Source of the DNA: Eubacterium sp. AF22-8LB
GTDB taxonomy: Bacteria; Bacillota_I; Bacilli_A; Erysipelotrichales; Erysipelotrichaceae
Assembly (NCBI RefSeq): GCF_003458715.1
Contig: NZ_QRVI01000011.1
Coordinates: 1 to 64,000 of the forward strand
DNA length: 64,000 nucleotides
Reading direction: 5' to 3'
The notes beneath the pieces were generated by a model, which had not been told where the DNA came from, did not search any database, and saw only the letters and a program-made list of their open reading frames with translations. This document shows, one piece after another, positions 26,618 through 35,807 of the stretch. Positions within the stretch are counted from its first letter, which is position 1. The number at the start of each line of letters is the position of its first letter. The position numbers were made by a program, and so were the translations under genes.

Positions 26618-28284
26618 CTTGTCACACCCTCTCCTACATTTGGTTCAAAGTGCGAATATACAACATCTGCACCAAATAAAAGAAGTAAAACTAAACATGC
26701 AGTCGATAATTTTTTGTTTAAGTGTTCCTTTACCCAATTATCAATCAATGGTGCAATCACATAGACAAAGGCCATACCACCAACACCAAATACTAATAAT
26801 CCTTCTGCACAAATTCTTCCATCAAGATTTAAAAAGTAGCCTGTATAATCCCACCATTTTTGGCCATTGTGCGTAAGCTCTAAGAAGAAACCCGTAAAAT
26901 ATTCAATGCATCCACACAAAAGTACAGCCATACTAAATTCAACTTTTGGTCGCATTCTAAATCGTTTTAATAAAAGTAAAATTAAAACACAGCCAAAACC
27001 ATAAATAGGAATCCATGGACCATGTAAAACACCGCGATTCACAAATTTTCCATAGCTAATCATTGAAAGACTCACTTCCCAAATCCATCCAAAAAAACAC
27101 ATAAAGAAGAAACAGACTAAAATAGATGTTACTGTATAATTTCGATTTGGATGTAAAACACGAAGATTTGACTTCTTATACGCCTCTTCAATTGGAGATA
27201 GCCTTACTGGATAACATAATAAATACACTTCAGTAATCATAGTTTCAGCTTCCATTTTATTATAGGTATATCTTTCATATTGTTTTTCTTTAGAACTCAA
27301 ATGAAAGATAATTCCAAAATTATCACACAAGAACTTTTTAACACCCGTATACGCATTTTCTATTGGATTCTTTGCGTTCAATGCCGCAATCACATCTGAA
27401 TATGTATTTTTCATTAATGCACTGCTTGGTTTTTCAAATAAATACGTATCATTTAAAATAGCACTCTGAAATTCTTTCCTTCTTAGTGTATAAAATTCAC
27501 TCATCACAGCCATACGATACATATTTGAATAGAATACAGCACTAATCCCAAATGTACAAACATCTAGAATGTACCATCCCGCCATAGATAGTTGCCATTT
27601 AAAACATTCAACCTTATGTCCCTTCATCATATTTCGAGATAAAGAGAGTGCATCTTTTAAAGATATCGTCGGATTTTCAGCTAAAATATAATCCACTAAG
27701 AAATATGCGTAGTAAAAATATATTCCTCCAACAATTGTAAAATTCATAACTGTCAAAATAATAGATTTCACTAACTTCACAAATGCAACATGCATCTGTT
27801 TGCGAATACGCATTAAATAAACCAATCGATCGAATGGCAGTTTGGCATAAACTCTTCCTTCCAAAAATAGTCTGCGATTAATCACTGGTAATACATTCAC
27901 AATATATACTCTATAGAACACAGATATGCATAAACCCATCACGACAAAACAAATACTCGCTATATCTTTTGAATGAACAATGGTTGATAAACCTAAAAAT
28001 AGTGTCTTCACAAAAGAACCTGATGTAACACCATTCACAACCGTGGCAAATACACCATTTGTCGTACCAAAGACGTCTTTAGGAAATAAAGATGTCATCG
28101 ACTTCACAAAAGAAGAGTGCATTAATAAGCCTGAAACACTTTTGGCATTATCTTGTTTTAAAAGGGATAAAGTCGAACTAAATTCACTTCCCATAAGTAC
28201 TGCCGCAAGACATAATACTAAATAAGTCGCATAATGTGTTTTTATATTTTTATGTGCATTTTTCTTAATTTCCTTAAGTTTCAT
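26614..28284 (-). CDS. DUF975 / putative ABC-transporter type IV (PF06541) fused membrane protein
   Basis: 556-aa membrane protein made of two parts. The N-terminal half (MKLKEIKKNAHKNIKTHYATYLV, then membrane segments up to about 270) resembles DUF975. The C-terminal half (about 375-535), with FFFMCFFGWIWEVSLSMISYG, NRGVLHGPWIPIYGFG and KWWDYTGYFLNLDGRIC, is the PF06541 module. Such proteins are called putative ABC permeases, but transport has not been shown. The start at 28284 is the first Met. It is followed by the TraX-like gene with an ATGA overlap. Confidence 0.7.
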   Translation of the reverse strand: MKLKEIKKNAHKNIKTHYATYLVLCLAAVLMGSEFSSTLSLLKQDNAKSVSGLLMHSSFVKSMTSLFPKDVFGTTNGVFATVVNGVTSGSFVKTLFLGLSTIVHSKDIASICFVVMGLCISVFYRVYIVNVLPVINRRLFLEGRVYAKLPFDRLVYLMRIRKQMHVAFVKLVKSIILTVMNFTIVGGIYFYYAYFLVDYILAENPTISLKDALSLSRNMMKGHKVECFKWQLSMAGWYILDVCTFGISAVFYSNMYRMAVMSEFYTLRRKEFQSAILNDTYLFEKPSSALMKNTYSDVIAALNAKNPIENAYTGVKKFLCDNFGIIFHLSSKEKQYERYTYNKMEAETMITEVYLLCYPVRLSPIEEAYKKSNLRVLHPNRNYTVTSILVCFFFMCFFGWIWEVSLSMISYGKFVNRGVLHGPWIPIYGFGCVLILLLLKRFRMRPKVEFSMAVLLCGCIEYFTGFFLELTHNGQKWWDYTGYFLNLDGRICAEGLLVFGVGGMAFVYVIAPLIDNWVKEHLNKKLSTACLVLLLLFGADVVYSHFEPNVGEGVTR

Positions 28285-28337
28285 ACTTAAATAATAGCAT
28301 ATCTGTAGTAAAATATTTCCAAAAAGAAAGGGGATTT

Positions 28338-29078
28338 ATGATGAATCCAATTATTCAAAGTTTATATGACCGCAAGTCTTGTCGTATTTTTGAAGATAAA
28401 GAAATTTCACAAAAAGAAAGACAATTAATATTAGAAGCTTGTATGCAGGCACCGAGTGCAGGAAACCAACAGATGTATACTATTATTGATGTACAAGATC
28501 AAAAGCTTCAAGAAACACTATCTAAAACGTGTGACAATCAACCTTTTATTAATCAAGCTAAAATGGTTTTAATTTTCTGTGCTGATTTTCAGAAATGGTT
28601 TGATTTATTTAATTATGAAAACTGTAATCCAAGAAAGCCAGGTGTTGGTGACTTATTATTAGCTACAACAGATGCGACCATTGCCACACAAAATGCAGTT
28701 GTGGCAGCCGAAAGTTTAGGTATTGGCTCATGTTACATTGGTGATATTTTAGAGCAGCATGATCTACATAAAGGATTATTAAATCTAAGTGAATATGTAG
28801 TGCCTGTATGCATGTTAGTACTTGGACATCCTGCAAGTGATCATTTTAAAAGGCAAAAACCAGAGCGTTGCAAATTAGAAGATATTGTTTGTGTCGATCA
28901 ATATCATAGAAAAAATCAACAAGAATTAGAAAATATGTTTGAACACAAAGCTGGAAATAAAACATTACATGAATGGACAACTGCTTTCTGTAACAGAAAA
29001 TACAATTCGGATTTTTCAAAAGAAATGACAGATTCAGTACAAAAATATATTGACCAATTTAAAAGCGAAGCCAATTAA
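28338..29078 (+). CDS. Nitroreductase family flavoprotein
   Basis: 246-aa FMN-dependent oxidoreductase of the nitroreductase superfamily (NfsA/Frp-like). Typical segments are LYDRKSCRIFEDKEIS at the N-terminus, EACMQAPSAGNQQMYTI (FMN-binding) near residue 34, and AAESLGIGSCYIGDI near 128. It would reduce nitroaromatics, quinones or flavins using NAD(P)H. It has an AAAGGGG ribosome site (ATG at 28338 or 28341) and is divergent from the DUF975 gene. Physiological substrate unknown. Confidence 0.85.
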   Translation: MMNPIIQSLYDRKSCRIFEDKEISQKERQLILEACMQAPSAGNQQMYTIIDVQDQKLQETLSKTCDNQPFINQAKMVLIFCADFQKWFDLFNYENCNPRKPGVGDLLLATTDATIATQNAVVAAESLGIGSCYIGDILEQHDLHKGLLNLSEYVVPVCMLVLGHPASDHFKRQKPERCKLEDIVCVDQYHRKNQQELENMFEHKAGNKTLHEWTTAFCNRKYNSDFSKEMTDSVQKYIDQFKSEAN

Positions 29079-29092
29079 GACTTCGCTTATTC
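29061..29092. terminator. Bidirectional terminator between nitroreductase and OYE gene
   Basis: AAGCGAAG (29063-29070) pairs with CTTCGCTT (29081-29088). A T-rich tail follows on the minus strand (TTTTAAATT) and a weaker one on the plus strand. Confidence 0.6.
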
Positions 29093-29094
29093 AT

Positions 29095-30996
29095 TTATAA
29101 CTTTAAAGCGATATTTACACCATCACGAACAGCTTCCAAAGCTTGTGCTACACTAGACGCATCACCAAACAAGTATGTTTCTTTTCCGGTTTCTCTAATA
29201 GCTTCATATAGACTTGGATCTGGTTTTGAACCTGTCGCATATATGATAAAGTCAAATTTTCCTAAGTTTTGTGTTTCACCCGCTTTTTCAACTACAACCC
29301 CATCTTCTACAGATACAAGTTTTGTTTCCGTTAAAGCCGTAATTGGTAAAGTTTGAATACGTGTCATTGTTGAAACTAAATTTGCCGGAGATTCTCCATC
29401 ATCAATATTCTTTTTCATTTCTAGAATTGTAACATGCGCATCCGGATGCTTTTCGCAAATATATTCACTGGCTTCAACACCAACCATGCCTCCACCTACG
29501 ACAAGGATATTTCCGTGCACATCGACTTTATCGTCTAAAATATCATGTGCTGTATAAGCATTTTCATTTGGCTTCTTAGGAATAGAACCATTACATACTA
29601 GAACAACATCAAAATCCTTCACATCACCCACTTTTACTGCATGATTCAAATGAACAGGAATATGTAATCTTTGACATTCACTTTCTAAATAATCAATCCA
29701 TTTGTGCATTTCCTTTTTTGGCGCAATCTTGCTGGCAAGATTAATTTGTCCACCAATCACATTATTTTTTTCAAAGACTTCTACATTCAACCCTCTTAAA
29801 GCACACATTCTTGCCGCACTTAAACCACCAATTCCACCACCAATAACCATAATCTTTTTATTGGATGTTGATGGTTCTATCTTCATTTCGATTTCATGAC
29901 CACAGAATGGATTGATAACACAAGTACCACATAAACGTTTTGTTTGTTGACCAACACATCCTACAAGACATCCTGTACATGGGGCAATCTGACAATCTTT
30001 TCCTTCTTTTACCTTCTTCACAAAATCCGCATCCGCTAGCAATGCACGCCCAAGTACAATTCCATCGACTTTTTCTTCTTCTACTAAAGAACGAGCTAAT
30101 TTCGCATCATTAATTTTTCCAACTAAAATCACAGGAACATGGCTCACTTCTTTGATTTTTAAAGCTTCTTCTAAATTGGTTGCACACACCTCACCGTGAC
30201 TTGGCATAATCTTATTTGGCAATTCATATTGAGATCCACCTGAAATTTCAAAGGCATCTACACCACGTTTTTCAAGTTCAGGAATCAATTGAAGCATGTC
30301 TTCAACTGTATTTCCTCCTGCAATTTTTTCAGAACCAGACATTCTTAAAATAATTGGAAATTCAGCACCACATTTTGATTTAATCGCTTCAATTACTTCA
30401 AACAACAAGCGAGCACGATGCATTAAATCCCCGCCATATTCGTCCGTACGTTTATTTTTTAATGGACTTAAGAAAGATCCAAGAAGCATATAGCCATGAG
30501 CACAATGCAATTCAATTCCATCAAATCCAGCTTGTTTTGCCTGATATGAAGTATTCGCATACATTGAAATAATATTTGGAATCTCTTCCACCTTTAATTC
30601 TCGTGTCTGTTGATACATAGAATTCAAATAGCCACTACTTGAGATAGGCGTTACGCCAAAGAAAGACGAAATACTTTCTGGGCCTGGATGGGTAATTTGA
30701 GGAATAATTTTTGTTCCGTATTCATGAATTTTATCCGTAAACTTCTTATATTCCACAATGCTTTCTTCACTTCTAAAACATAACGTATTCCCTAAATACG
30801 GCGTATTAGGATCAACGCTTGTCGCATCCGTAATAATACACCCTACTTCTCCTTTAGCTCTTTCAAGCCAATATGCCTGTTCTTGTAGCGTAGGAATTCC
30901 CGTTTGATCTCCATACCCTAAAGACATAGGAGCCATAAAGGTACAGTTTTTTAATTTCATCGAACCAATTTTTAACTCATCAAATAATGTTGTCAT
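29095..30996 (-). CDS. NADH:flavin oxidoreductase, 2,4-dienoyl-CoA/enoate reductase type (copy 1)
   Basis: 633-aa multidomain flavoenzyme. An FMN TIM barrel of the Old Yellow Enzyme family (1-330, with ELHCAHGYMLGSF and GGDLMHRARL) is followed by an iron-sulfur region CTGCLVGC...LCGTC. Then come an FAD domain (VIGGGIGGLSAARMC) and an NADH domain (VVGGGMVGVEASEY). The build is that of FadH, trimethylamine dehydrogenase and the bile-acid enzymes BaiCD/BaiH. It should reduce an activated C=C bond. It lies 8 nt downstream of a second, divergent copy. Confidence 0.85.
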   Translation of the reverse strand: MTTLFDELKIGSMKLKNCTFMAPMSLGYGDQTGIPTLQEQAYWLERAKGEVGCIITDATSVDPNTPYLGNTLCFRSEESIVEYKKFTDKIHEYGTKIIPQITHPGPESISSFFGVTPISSSGYLNSMYQQTRELKVEEIPNIISMYANTSYQAKQAGFDGIELHCAHGYMLLGSFLSPLKNKRTDEYGGDLMHRARLLFEVIEAIKSKCGAEFPIILRMSGSEKIAGGNTVEDMLQLIPELEKRGVDAFEISGGSQYELPNKIMPSHGEVCATNLEEALKIKEVSHVPVILVGKINDAKLARSLVEEEKVDGIVLGRALLADADFVKKVKEGKDCQIAPCTGCLVGCVGQQTKRLCGTCVINPFCGHEIEMKIEPSTSNKKIMVIGGGIGGLSAARMCALRGLNVEVFEKNNVIGGQINLASKIAPKKEMHKWIDYLESECQRLHIPVHLNHAVKVGDVKDFDVVLVCNGSIPKKPNENAYTAHDILDDKVDVHGNILVVGGGMVGVEASEYICEKHPDAHVTILEMKKNIDDGESPANLVSTMTRIQTLPITALTETKLVSVEDGVVVEKAGETQNLGKFDFIIYATGSKPDPSLYEAIRETGKETYLFGDASSVAQALEAVRDGVNIALKL

Positions 30997-31004
30997 ATCG
31001 TTAC

Positions 31005-32936
31005 CTACTTATTAATTTCTAATACCGCATGATAAGCATCTTTAAATGCATCTAAGGCAATGCCTGCTTTCTTGCAGTCACCAACGATGTATGTAGGAAT
31101 ACCTAGATTGGCATACATACTTGTATCATTGGCTTTTGATCCAACGGCCATAATCACACTGTCATATGGATATTCTTTGCCACTCGCAACTACAACCTTA
31201 TCATCAATTCTTTCTACAACTGCACTTGTTTCGATTGTGATAGGCATTTGTGCCATCGCAAACTGCGCTGTAATTTGACGTAATGGACCTAAATCCTGTA
31301 GAGCTTTCTCTTTCATTTCTAAAACAGTGACTTTCTTTTGTCTTGCAGCTAAGAACTCAGCTGTCTCAAAACCAACAAGTCCACCACCAATAACAACTAC
31401 GTTCTCACCTGGTACTTCTACCTTTTCACTTAATACATCATGTGCAATAATTGTCCTTTCATTACCCTCGATTGGAAGTACAATTGGACTAGATCCAATC
31501 GCAACAATCAATGCATCCGGCTTGATTTCTTCAAGCATTTCCTTAGTAACAACAGTATTTAAGTGCACTTCAATTCCAGATTCCTGAACATCTAAAATCA
31601 TTTTATCTACGGCATTCTTAAAATCTTTTTTAGCAGAAATAGCTCCAGCTAATAAGAACTGTCCACCAAGACTATCACTCTTTTCAAATAAGATTGGTGT
31701 ATTGCCTGTTTCTTTTAAATCTAGAGCCGCTTCCATACCAGCAATTCCACCACCTAGAATTACTACTTTTTTAGGTGAAGAAGATTGTTTCAATCCTAAT
31801 GTTTCTTCTTCTAATAAGCCAGGATTTCGCATACAAGTAATGTGTTTAATAGCTGGATTATATAAGGACGCACAGAATGAATCGTAGCAGCCTTGGTTAC
31901 ATCCAATACAATATCGAATTTGATTGACTTTACCTGCTTTAGCTTTATTACAGAAGTTGGCATCGGCTAGCTGAGCACGTGCCATGACAACAAGATCCGC
32001 CTTGTCATCTTCTAATATCTTTTCAGCAAATTCAGGTGTATTGATACGTCCACAAGGCATTGTCAACATACCCGTTTCTTTTCGAATATGTGCTGCATCT
32101 TCTACGTTAAAACCATTTTCAATATCAACCGGTGCCACTTCATATAGTGTAGCTGCCGTTAAGATATTTCCACGACTAATATTTAATACATCTACACCTA
32201 ATTCTTTGGCATCTTTACAAAATTCAATCACTTCTTCAACCGTTAGTCCACCATCTAACATGTCATCATGACAATCCACACGCATGAATAATGGCATATC
32301 CTCTGGCATATTAGCACGAATCGATTTAATACATTCCAATGGGAATTTCTTACGGTTTTCAAAAGATCCACCCCACTTATCACTTCTATGGTTAATTCCA
32401 CCTGAAAGCATTGAATGTGGTAAATAGTTATGTGCACAATGGAATTCTAAACAGTCAAAACCAGCTTCTACTGCACGTTTTGCGGCTTGTCCAAACTTAT
32501 CTATTATATCGAGCAATCTTTCGTTTGTGATAGCTGGCACTGTATATTGTGGGCTTAAAGGTAAATCATTTGGCACTAAAATTTGAGCCGTTTGATCTGA
32601 AGCTACAGCTAAACCTCCTTGCCATAATTGTACACACGTTTTTCCTCCAGCTTCATGCACGGCATCGTTTAACTTTTTAAATCCTGGAATGTACTTGTCT
32701 TCGGCAATCGACAAGAATCCAAAAGGTGCACTTGCCGCATCTACACTTGTAACTTCGACAGTATTTAATCCGTTACCACCTTTTGCACGAGCCACATGAT
32801 ACGCAATCAACTTATCCGTAACACTCTTCCCATCTTCGCTTTCTGCGCTTTCATGTGTACCCATCGCAGACATCACAATGCGATTTCGTATTTCCATACC
32901 ACGTATTTGTATGGGATCAAATAATTTGTCAAACAT
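31005..32936 (-). CDS. NADH:flavin oxidoreductase, enoate/dienoyl-CoA reductase type (copy 2)
   Basis: 643-aa paralogue with the same domain order: FMN barrel, Fe-S cluster ligands CIGCNQGCYDSFC plus a later Cys, FAD motif ILGGGIAGMEAAL and NADH motif VIGGGLVGFETAE. Around the active site it reads EFHCAHNYLPHSMLS, where copy 1 has HCAHGYMLGSF, so substrate preference probably differs. The sequences are far apart, so the pair is an old duplication or separate acquisition. The start has AAGGAGGA. It is first gene of the two-gene operon. Confidence 0.85.
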   Translation of the reverse strand: MFDKLFDPIQIRGMEIRNRIVMSAMGTHESAESEDGKSVTDKLIAYHVARAKGGNGLNTVEVTSVDAASAPFGFLSIAEDKYIPGFKKLNDAVHEAGGKTCVQLWQGGLAVASDQTAQILVPNDLPLSPQYTVPAITNERLLDIIDKFGQAAKRAVEAGFDCLEFHCAHNYLPHSMLSGGINHRSDKWGGSFENRKKFPLECIKSIRANMPEDMPLFMRVDCHDDMLDGGLTVEEVIEFCKDAKELGVDVLNISRGNILTAATLYEVAPVDIENGFNVEDAAHIRKETGMLTMPCGRINTPEFAEKILEDDKADLVVMARAQLADANFCNKAKAGKVNQIRYCIGCNQGCYDSFCASLYNPAIKHITCMRNPGLLEEETLGLKQSSSPKKVVILGGGIAGMEAALDLKETGNTPILFEKSDSLGGQFLLAGAISAKKDFKNAVDKMILDVQESGIEVHLNTVVTKEMLEEIKPDALIVAIGSSPIVLPIEGNERTIIAHDVLSEKVEVPGENVVVIGGGLVGFETAEFLAARQKKVTVLEMKEKALQDLGPLRQITAQFAMAQMPITIETSAVVERIDDKVVVASGKEYPYDSVIMAVGSKANDTSMYANLGIPTYIVGDCKKAGIALDAFKDAYHAVLEINK

Positions 32937-32974
32937 ATGATTGTCCTCCTTATATTATGTTTTCTTCTTATTTT

Positions 32975-32980
32975 ATTATA
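32975..32980 (-). promoter_or_regulatory. -10 box for the tandem OYE operon
   Basis: Minus strand TATAAT at 32980-32975, about 39 nt before the start codon. The best -35 at 17 nt spacing is TGTGAA, so the promoter is only moderately good. Confidence 0.45.
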
Positions 32981-33010
32981 CTTCAAATGTTAGCGGTTTC
33001 ACATATACAA

Positions 33011-33041
33011 AAGAAAAAGAGCTGTCATTATTTGACAACTC
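33011..33041 (-). terminator. Terminator of the SCIFF/decarboxylase operon
   Basis: Minus strand GAGTTGTCA and TGACAGCTC form a 9-bp stem (one G-U pair) with a 5-nt loop, followed by TTTTTCTTTT. It overlaps the decarboxylase stop. Confidence 0.85.
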
Positions 33042-34353
33042 GTACAGATTCAATTCCATAATATTTCATGACTTCTATTGCACTCTCACTAATAATTTCA
33101 CCTGGAATCACCGGAAGAATGGCAGGAGGACACGATACAATAACACTAGAACATATTTGTCCTAATGATTTAGAAATATCTACTTTCATACTAGGCGCAA
33201 ATAAGGCTTGTCGTACATTCATAACTTTCTGAGCACATTCTAACTTAGGAAAAGAGGTTAGTATCGCTTTTTTTCTTTCAATTTCACATAAACAGATTTC
33301 TAATCGAATAAAATCTTCTTTCGTATTATATGGAGATGGCATCAATACAATATAATCAGAGTCATAGAATTCGGGGTAGATGTCACAATCCATTAAAAGA
33401 TCTGCGATTTCGTTTCCCGTATAACCATAATCTTTCGTTGAAATTGTAATCTTCATGGGTTCACCAGATAAAATAGTATATCCATGTTGAACTAATGTAT
33501 TTTTCAAAGAATCCACATATCTAATACATTCAAACAAAGACTTTCTAAATGTGTCATCCAATACTTCATTAGCTGCATCTAAAGAGGCCATAATCAAATA
33601 AGATGGGCTTGTGGAAGAAAAGTATTCCATAAAATGTTTAACCTGACTTTTCCATTCTTTATTAAGAGAATCACTTAAGTGCAAATAAGCTCCACCCGTT
33701 AGTACCGGTAGTGTTTTATGAGCCGAGTCACAACATAAATCCGCTCCCAAATCAATCGGATGCAAAGAACTTTCAAGAAAGCGAAGATACGCACCATGAG
33801 CATTGTCGATGGCTAGTAATACATTGTGTTTTTTACATACAGAAGCTAAAGACTTAATGTCCAAAAGATTTCCTAAATAGTCCGGATTTGTCAGATATAC
33901 AGCCGTTGGATGATTTTCAATTATTTCTTTTTCTAAATCTTTGGCACTCACCTTGCAAGATAAATAATCACTGTTCCCATATAGCCATTCAATGTCAAAA
34001 TCCAATAGTGCAGCTGCATGAATAAAGCTTCGATGGGCATTTCTTCCTGCAAGAATCTTAGGATTTTTACCTTTACTTTTGGCATCCTGACATAATATTG
34101 TGCACATTGTTTGAATACATAATGTTGAGCCTTGCGTTGAATAATAGGTTGGACATCCAAATAAAGAAGATGCATTTTGTTCACTTTCCTTAATTATTCC
34201 TTCTGCCGCAAACAATTCATCCGCTCCATGAATTTCTGTAAGATCCATTTCTTCAAAACCAAGAATGCCAGCACCTTTATGGCCTGGCATATGCATTCTT
34301 ACGGGTGATTTTTCTTGATACGATTTTAGAAAACTAACAATCGGCGTCTTCAT
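33028..34353 (-). CDS. Orn/Lys/Arg-decarboxylase-family PLP enzyme
   Basis: 441-aa fold-type I PLP protein, the short SpeA/YaaO-like form without the N-terminal wing domain. Visible motifs are MPGHKGA near residue 22, IHGADELFAAEGIIKESE near 41, AIDNAHGAYL (PLP aspartate) and DSAHKTLPVLTGG with the Schiff-base lysine. It would decarboxylate a basic amino acid to a polyamine. Its start lies 20 nt inside the end of the SCIFF maturase gene, so translation is coupled. Whether it acts on a free amino acid or has a role with the peptide is unknown. Confidence 0.85.
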   Translation of the reverse strand: MKTPIVSFLKSYQEKSPVRMHMPGHKGAGILGFEEMDLTEIHGADELFAAEGIIKESEQNASSLFGCPTYYSTQGSTLCIQTMCTILCQDAKSKGKNPKILAGRNAHRSFIHAAALLDFDIEWLYGNSDYLSCKVSAKDLEKEIIENHPTAVYLTNPDYLGNLLDIKSLASVCKKHNVLLAIDNAHGAYLRFLESSLHPIDLGADLCCDSAHKTLPVLTGGAYLHLSDSLNKEWKSQVKHFMEYFSSTSPSYLIMASLDAANEVLDDTFRKSLFECIRYVDSLKNTLVQHGYTILSGEPMKITISTKDYGYTGNEIADLLMDCDIYPEFYDSDYIVLMPSPYNTKEDFIRLEICLCEIERKKAILTSFPKLECAQKVMNVRQALFAPSMKVDISKSLGQICSSVIVSCPPAILPVIPGEIISESAIEVMKYYGIESVRVVK

Positions 34354-35728
34354 GACTATTTTCTTTCATATCTCGAATAATAGCTACGGCAAGGGCACAC
34401 TCTAGTCGTTTACAGAATAATTCACAGCCCTCTTTATATACACCTTTGACAGATCCTGTCGCATGGTATGCATTAGCTGCACATCCTCCTGAACAATATA
34501 ATCTTGCCCAGCAGTCTGCACATTCTTTACGTGCATATACGTTGCATGATGCGAATTCATCCTGAATCTTCTTGTTTGTAACACCTGTATAAATATCTCC
34601 TAATTTAAAGGCTTCTTCTCCTACCAATTGGTGACAAGGATATAAATCTCCCCATGGTGTAACTGCCATATATTCGGTTCCTGAACCACATCCTGAAATA
34701 CGTTTATAGATACATGGTCCGCCTTTTAAATCAATCATATAGTGATAGAAAGTAAACGGGTCTTTCTTATCATCATATTCCAACATTAATTTAGCTAGAT
34801 CCTCATATTGTTTCATAACAATTTCACGATCTGCTTCTGTTAGTGCAGCTGGATCATCCGATTTGGCAACAACTGGTTCCATACTTAGTTCTCTAAATCC
34901 TAAGTCTAGCATTTGTTGCACATCTTTTAAGAAGTCTGGATTGGCATGAGTAAAAGTACCACGCATATAGTAATTTTTACCTTCACGAGCCTTTACTAAC
35001 TTTTGGAATTTAGGAACGATCGTATCAAAACTTCCCTTACCAGAATAATCCACACGATAACGGTCATGCACTTCTTTACGTCCATCTAAACTTAAAACAA
35101 CATTGCTCATTTCTTTGTTCGCAAACTCAATCACATCATCATCAATCAACATACCATTTGTCGTTAATGTAAAACGGAAATTCTTTCCTGCTTCTTTTTC
35201 AATACTACGAGCATAAGCAACCAATTGTTTTACAACATCAAAATTCATAAGTGGTTCTCCACCGAAGAAATCCACTTCTAAGTTTCTACGAGTACCTGAA
35301 TTTTCCACCAAAAAATCAAGGGCACGCTTACCAGTTTCAAAGCTCATCAAGGCACGATTTCCATGATACTTTCCTTGGCTGGCAAAACAATATGAACAAT
35401 TCAAGTTACAAGTATGGGCAATATGTAGACATAAAGCTTTAATTACACCACTTGTCTTTGCCTTTAATTGACCGGCCATCGGCTCATATGTATCTTCACT
35501 AAATAAACGACCTTGTTCTTTTAATTCTAAAATTTGGTCGTAACATTCTTCTAATTCAGATGTTTCTATTTCTGGATATTTTTCTTTCATTTCTTGAACT
35601 AAAGCATTTTTATCCTTATCTAAAAATCCAGCAATCATGTCATATGCGATTTCATCTACAACATGAATACTTCCTGAACAAATATCCAATACAATATTCT
35701 GATTAAACATCTTATACTGATGAATCAT
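34334..35728 (-). CDS. scfB: SCIFF peptide radical SAM maturase
   Basis: 464-aa radical SAM enzyme that installs thioether crosslinks in the SCIFF peptide. The N-terminal 90 residues look like a peptide-recognition (RRE-like) domain. C107, C111 and C114 in HTCNLNCSYCF bind the SAM-cleaving cluster, and FFGGEPLMNF is the next family motif. The C-terminal SPASM-type region has CHQLVGEEAFKLGD, then CNVYARKECADCWARLYCSGGC, and a final Cys pair for auxiliary clusters. The start has GGAGGA. The precursor gene is 79 nt upstream. Confidence 0.93.
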   Translation of the reverse strand: MIHQYKMFNQNIVLDICSGSIHVVDEIAYDMIAGFLDKDKNALVQEMKEKYPEIETSELEECYDQILELKEQGRLFSEDTYEPMAGQLKAKTSGVIKALCLHIAHTCNLNCSYCFASQGKYHGNRALMSFETGKRALDFLVENSGTRRNLEVDFFGGEPLMNFDVVKQLVAYARSIEKEAGKNFRFTLTTNGMLIDDDVIEFANKEMSNVVLSLDGRKEVHDRYRVDYSGKGSFDTIVPKFQKLVKAREGKNYYMRGTFTHANPDFLKDVQQMLDLGFRELSMEPVVAKSDDPAALTEADREIVMKQYEDLAKLMLEYDDKKDPFTFYHYMIDLKGGPCIYKRISGCGSGTEYMAVTPWGDLYPCHQLVGEEAFKLGDIYTGVTNKKIQDEFASCNVYARKECADCWARLYCSGGCAANAYHATGSVKGVYKEGCELFCKRLECALAVAIIRDMKENSHEDADC

Positions 35729-35750
35729 CTATATTTCCTCCTCATAATTT

Positions 35751-35774
35751 AAAAATGCTGCCTTAAAGGCGGCA
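35751..35774 (-). terminator. Second hairpin terminator between scfA and scfB
   Basis: Minus strand TGCCGCC and GGCAGCA pair (one G-U) around a 5-nt loop, followed by TTTTT. It is the one nearer scfB. Confidence 0.75.
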
Positions 35775-35776
35775 TT

Positions 35777-35802
35777 AAAAATGCCGAATCACTTCGGCAT
35801 TT
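35777..35802 (-). terminator. First hairpin terminator after scfA
   Basis: Minus strand AAATGCCGAA and TTCGGCATTT form a perfect 10-bp stem with a GTGA loop, followed by T residues. It starts 5 nt after the scfA stop. Confidence 0.85.
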
Positions 35803-35807
35803 CTTAA

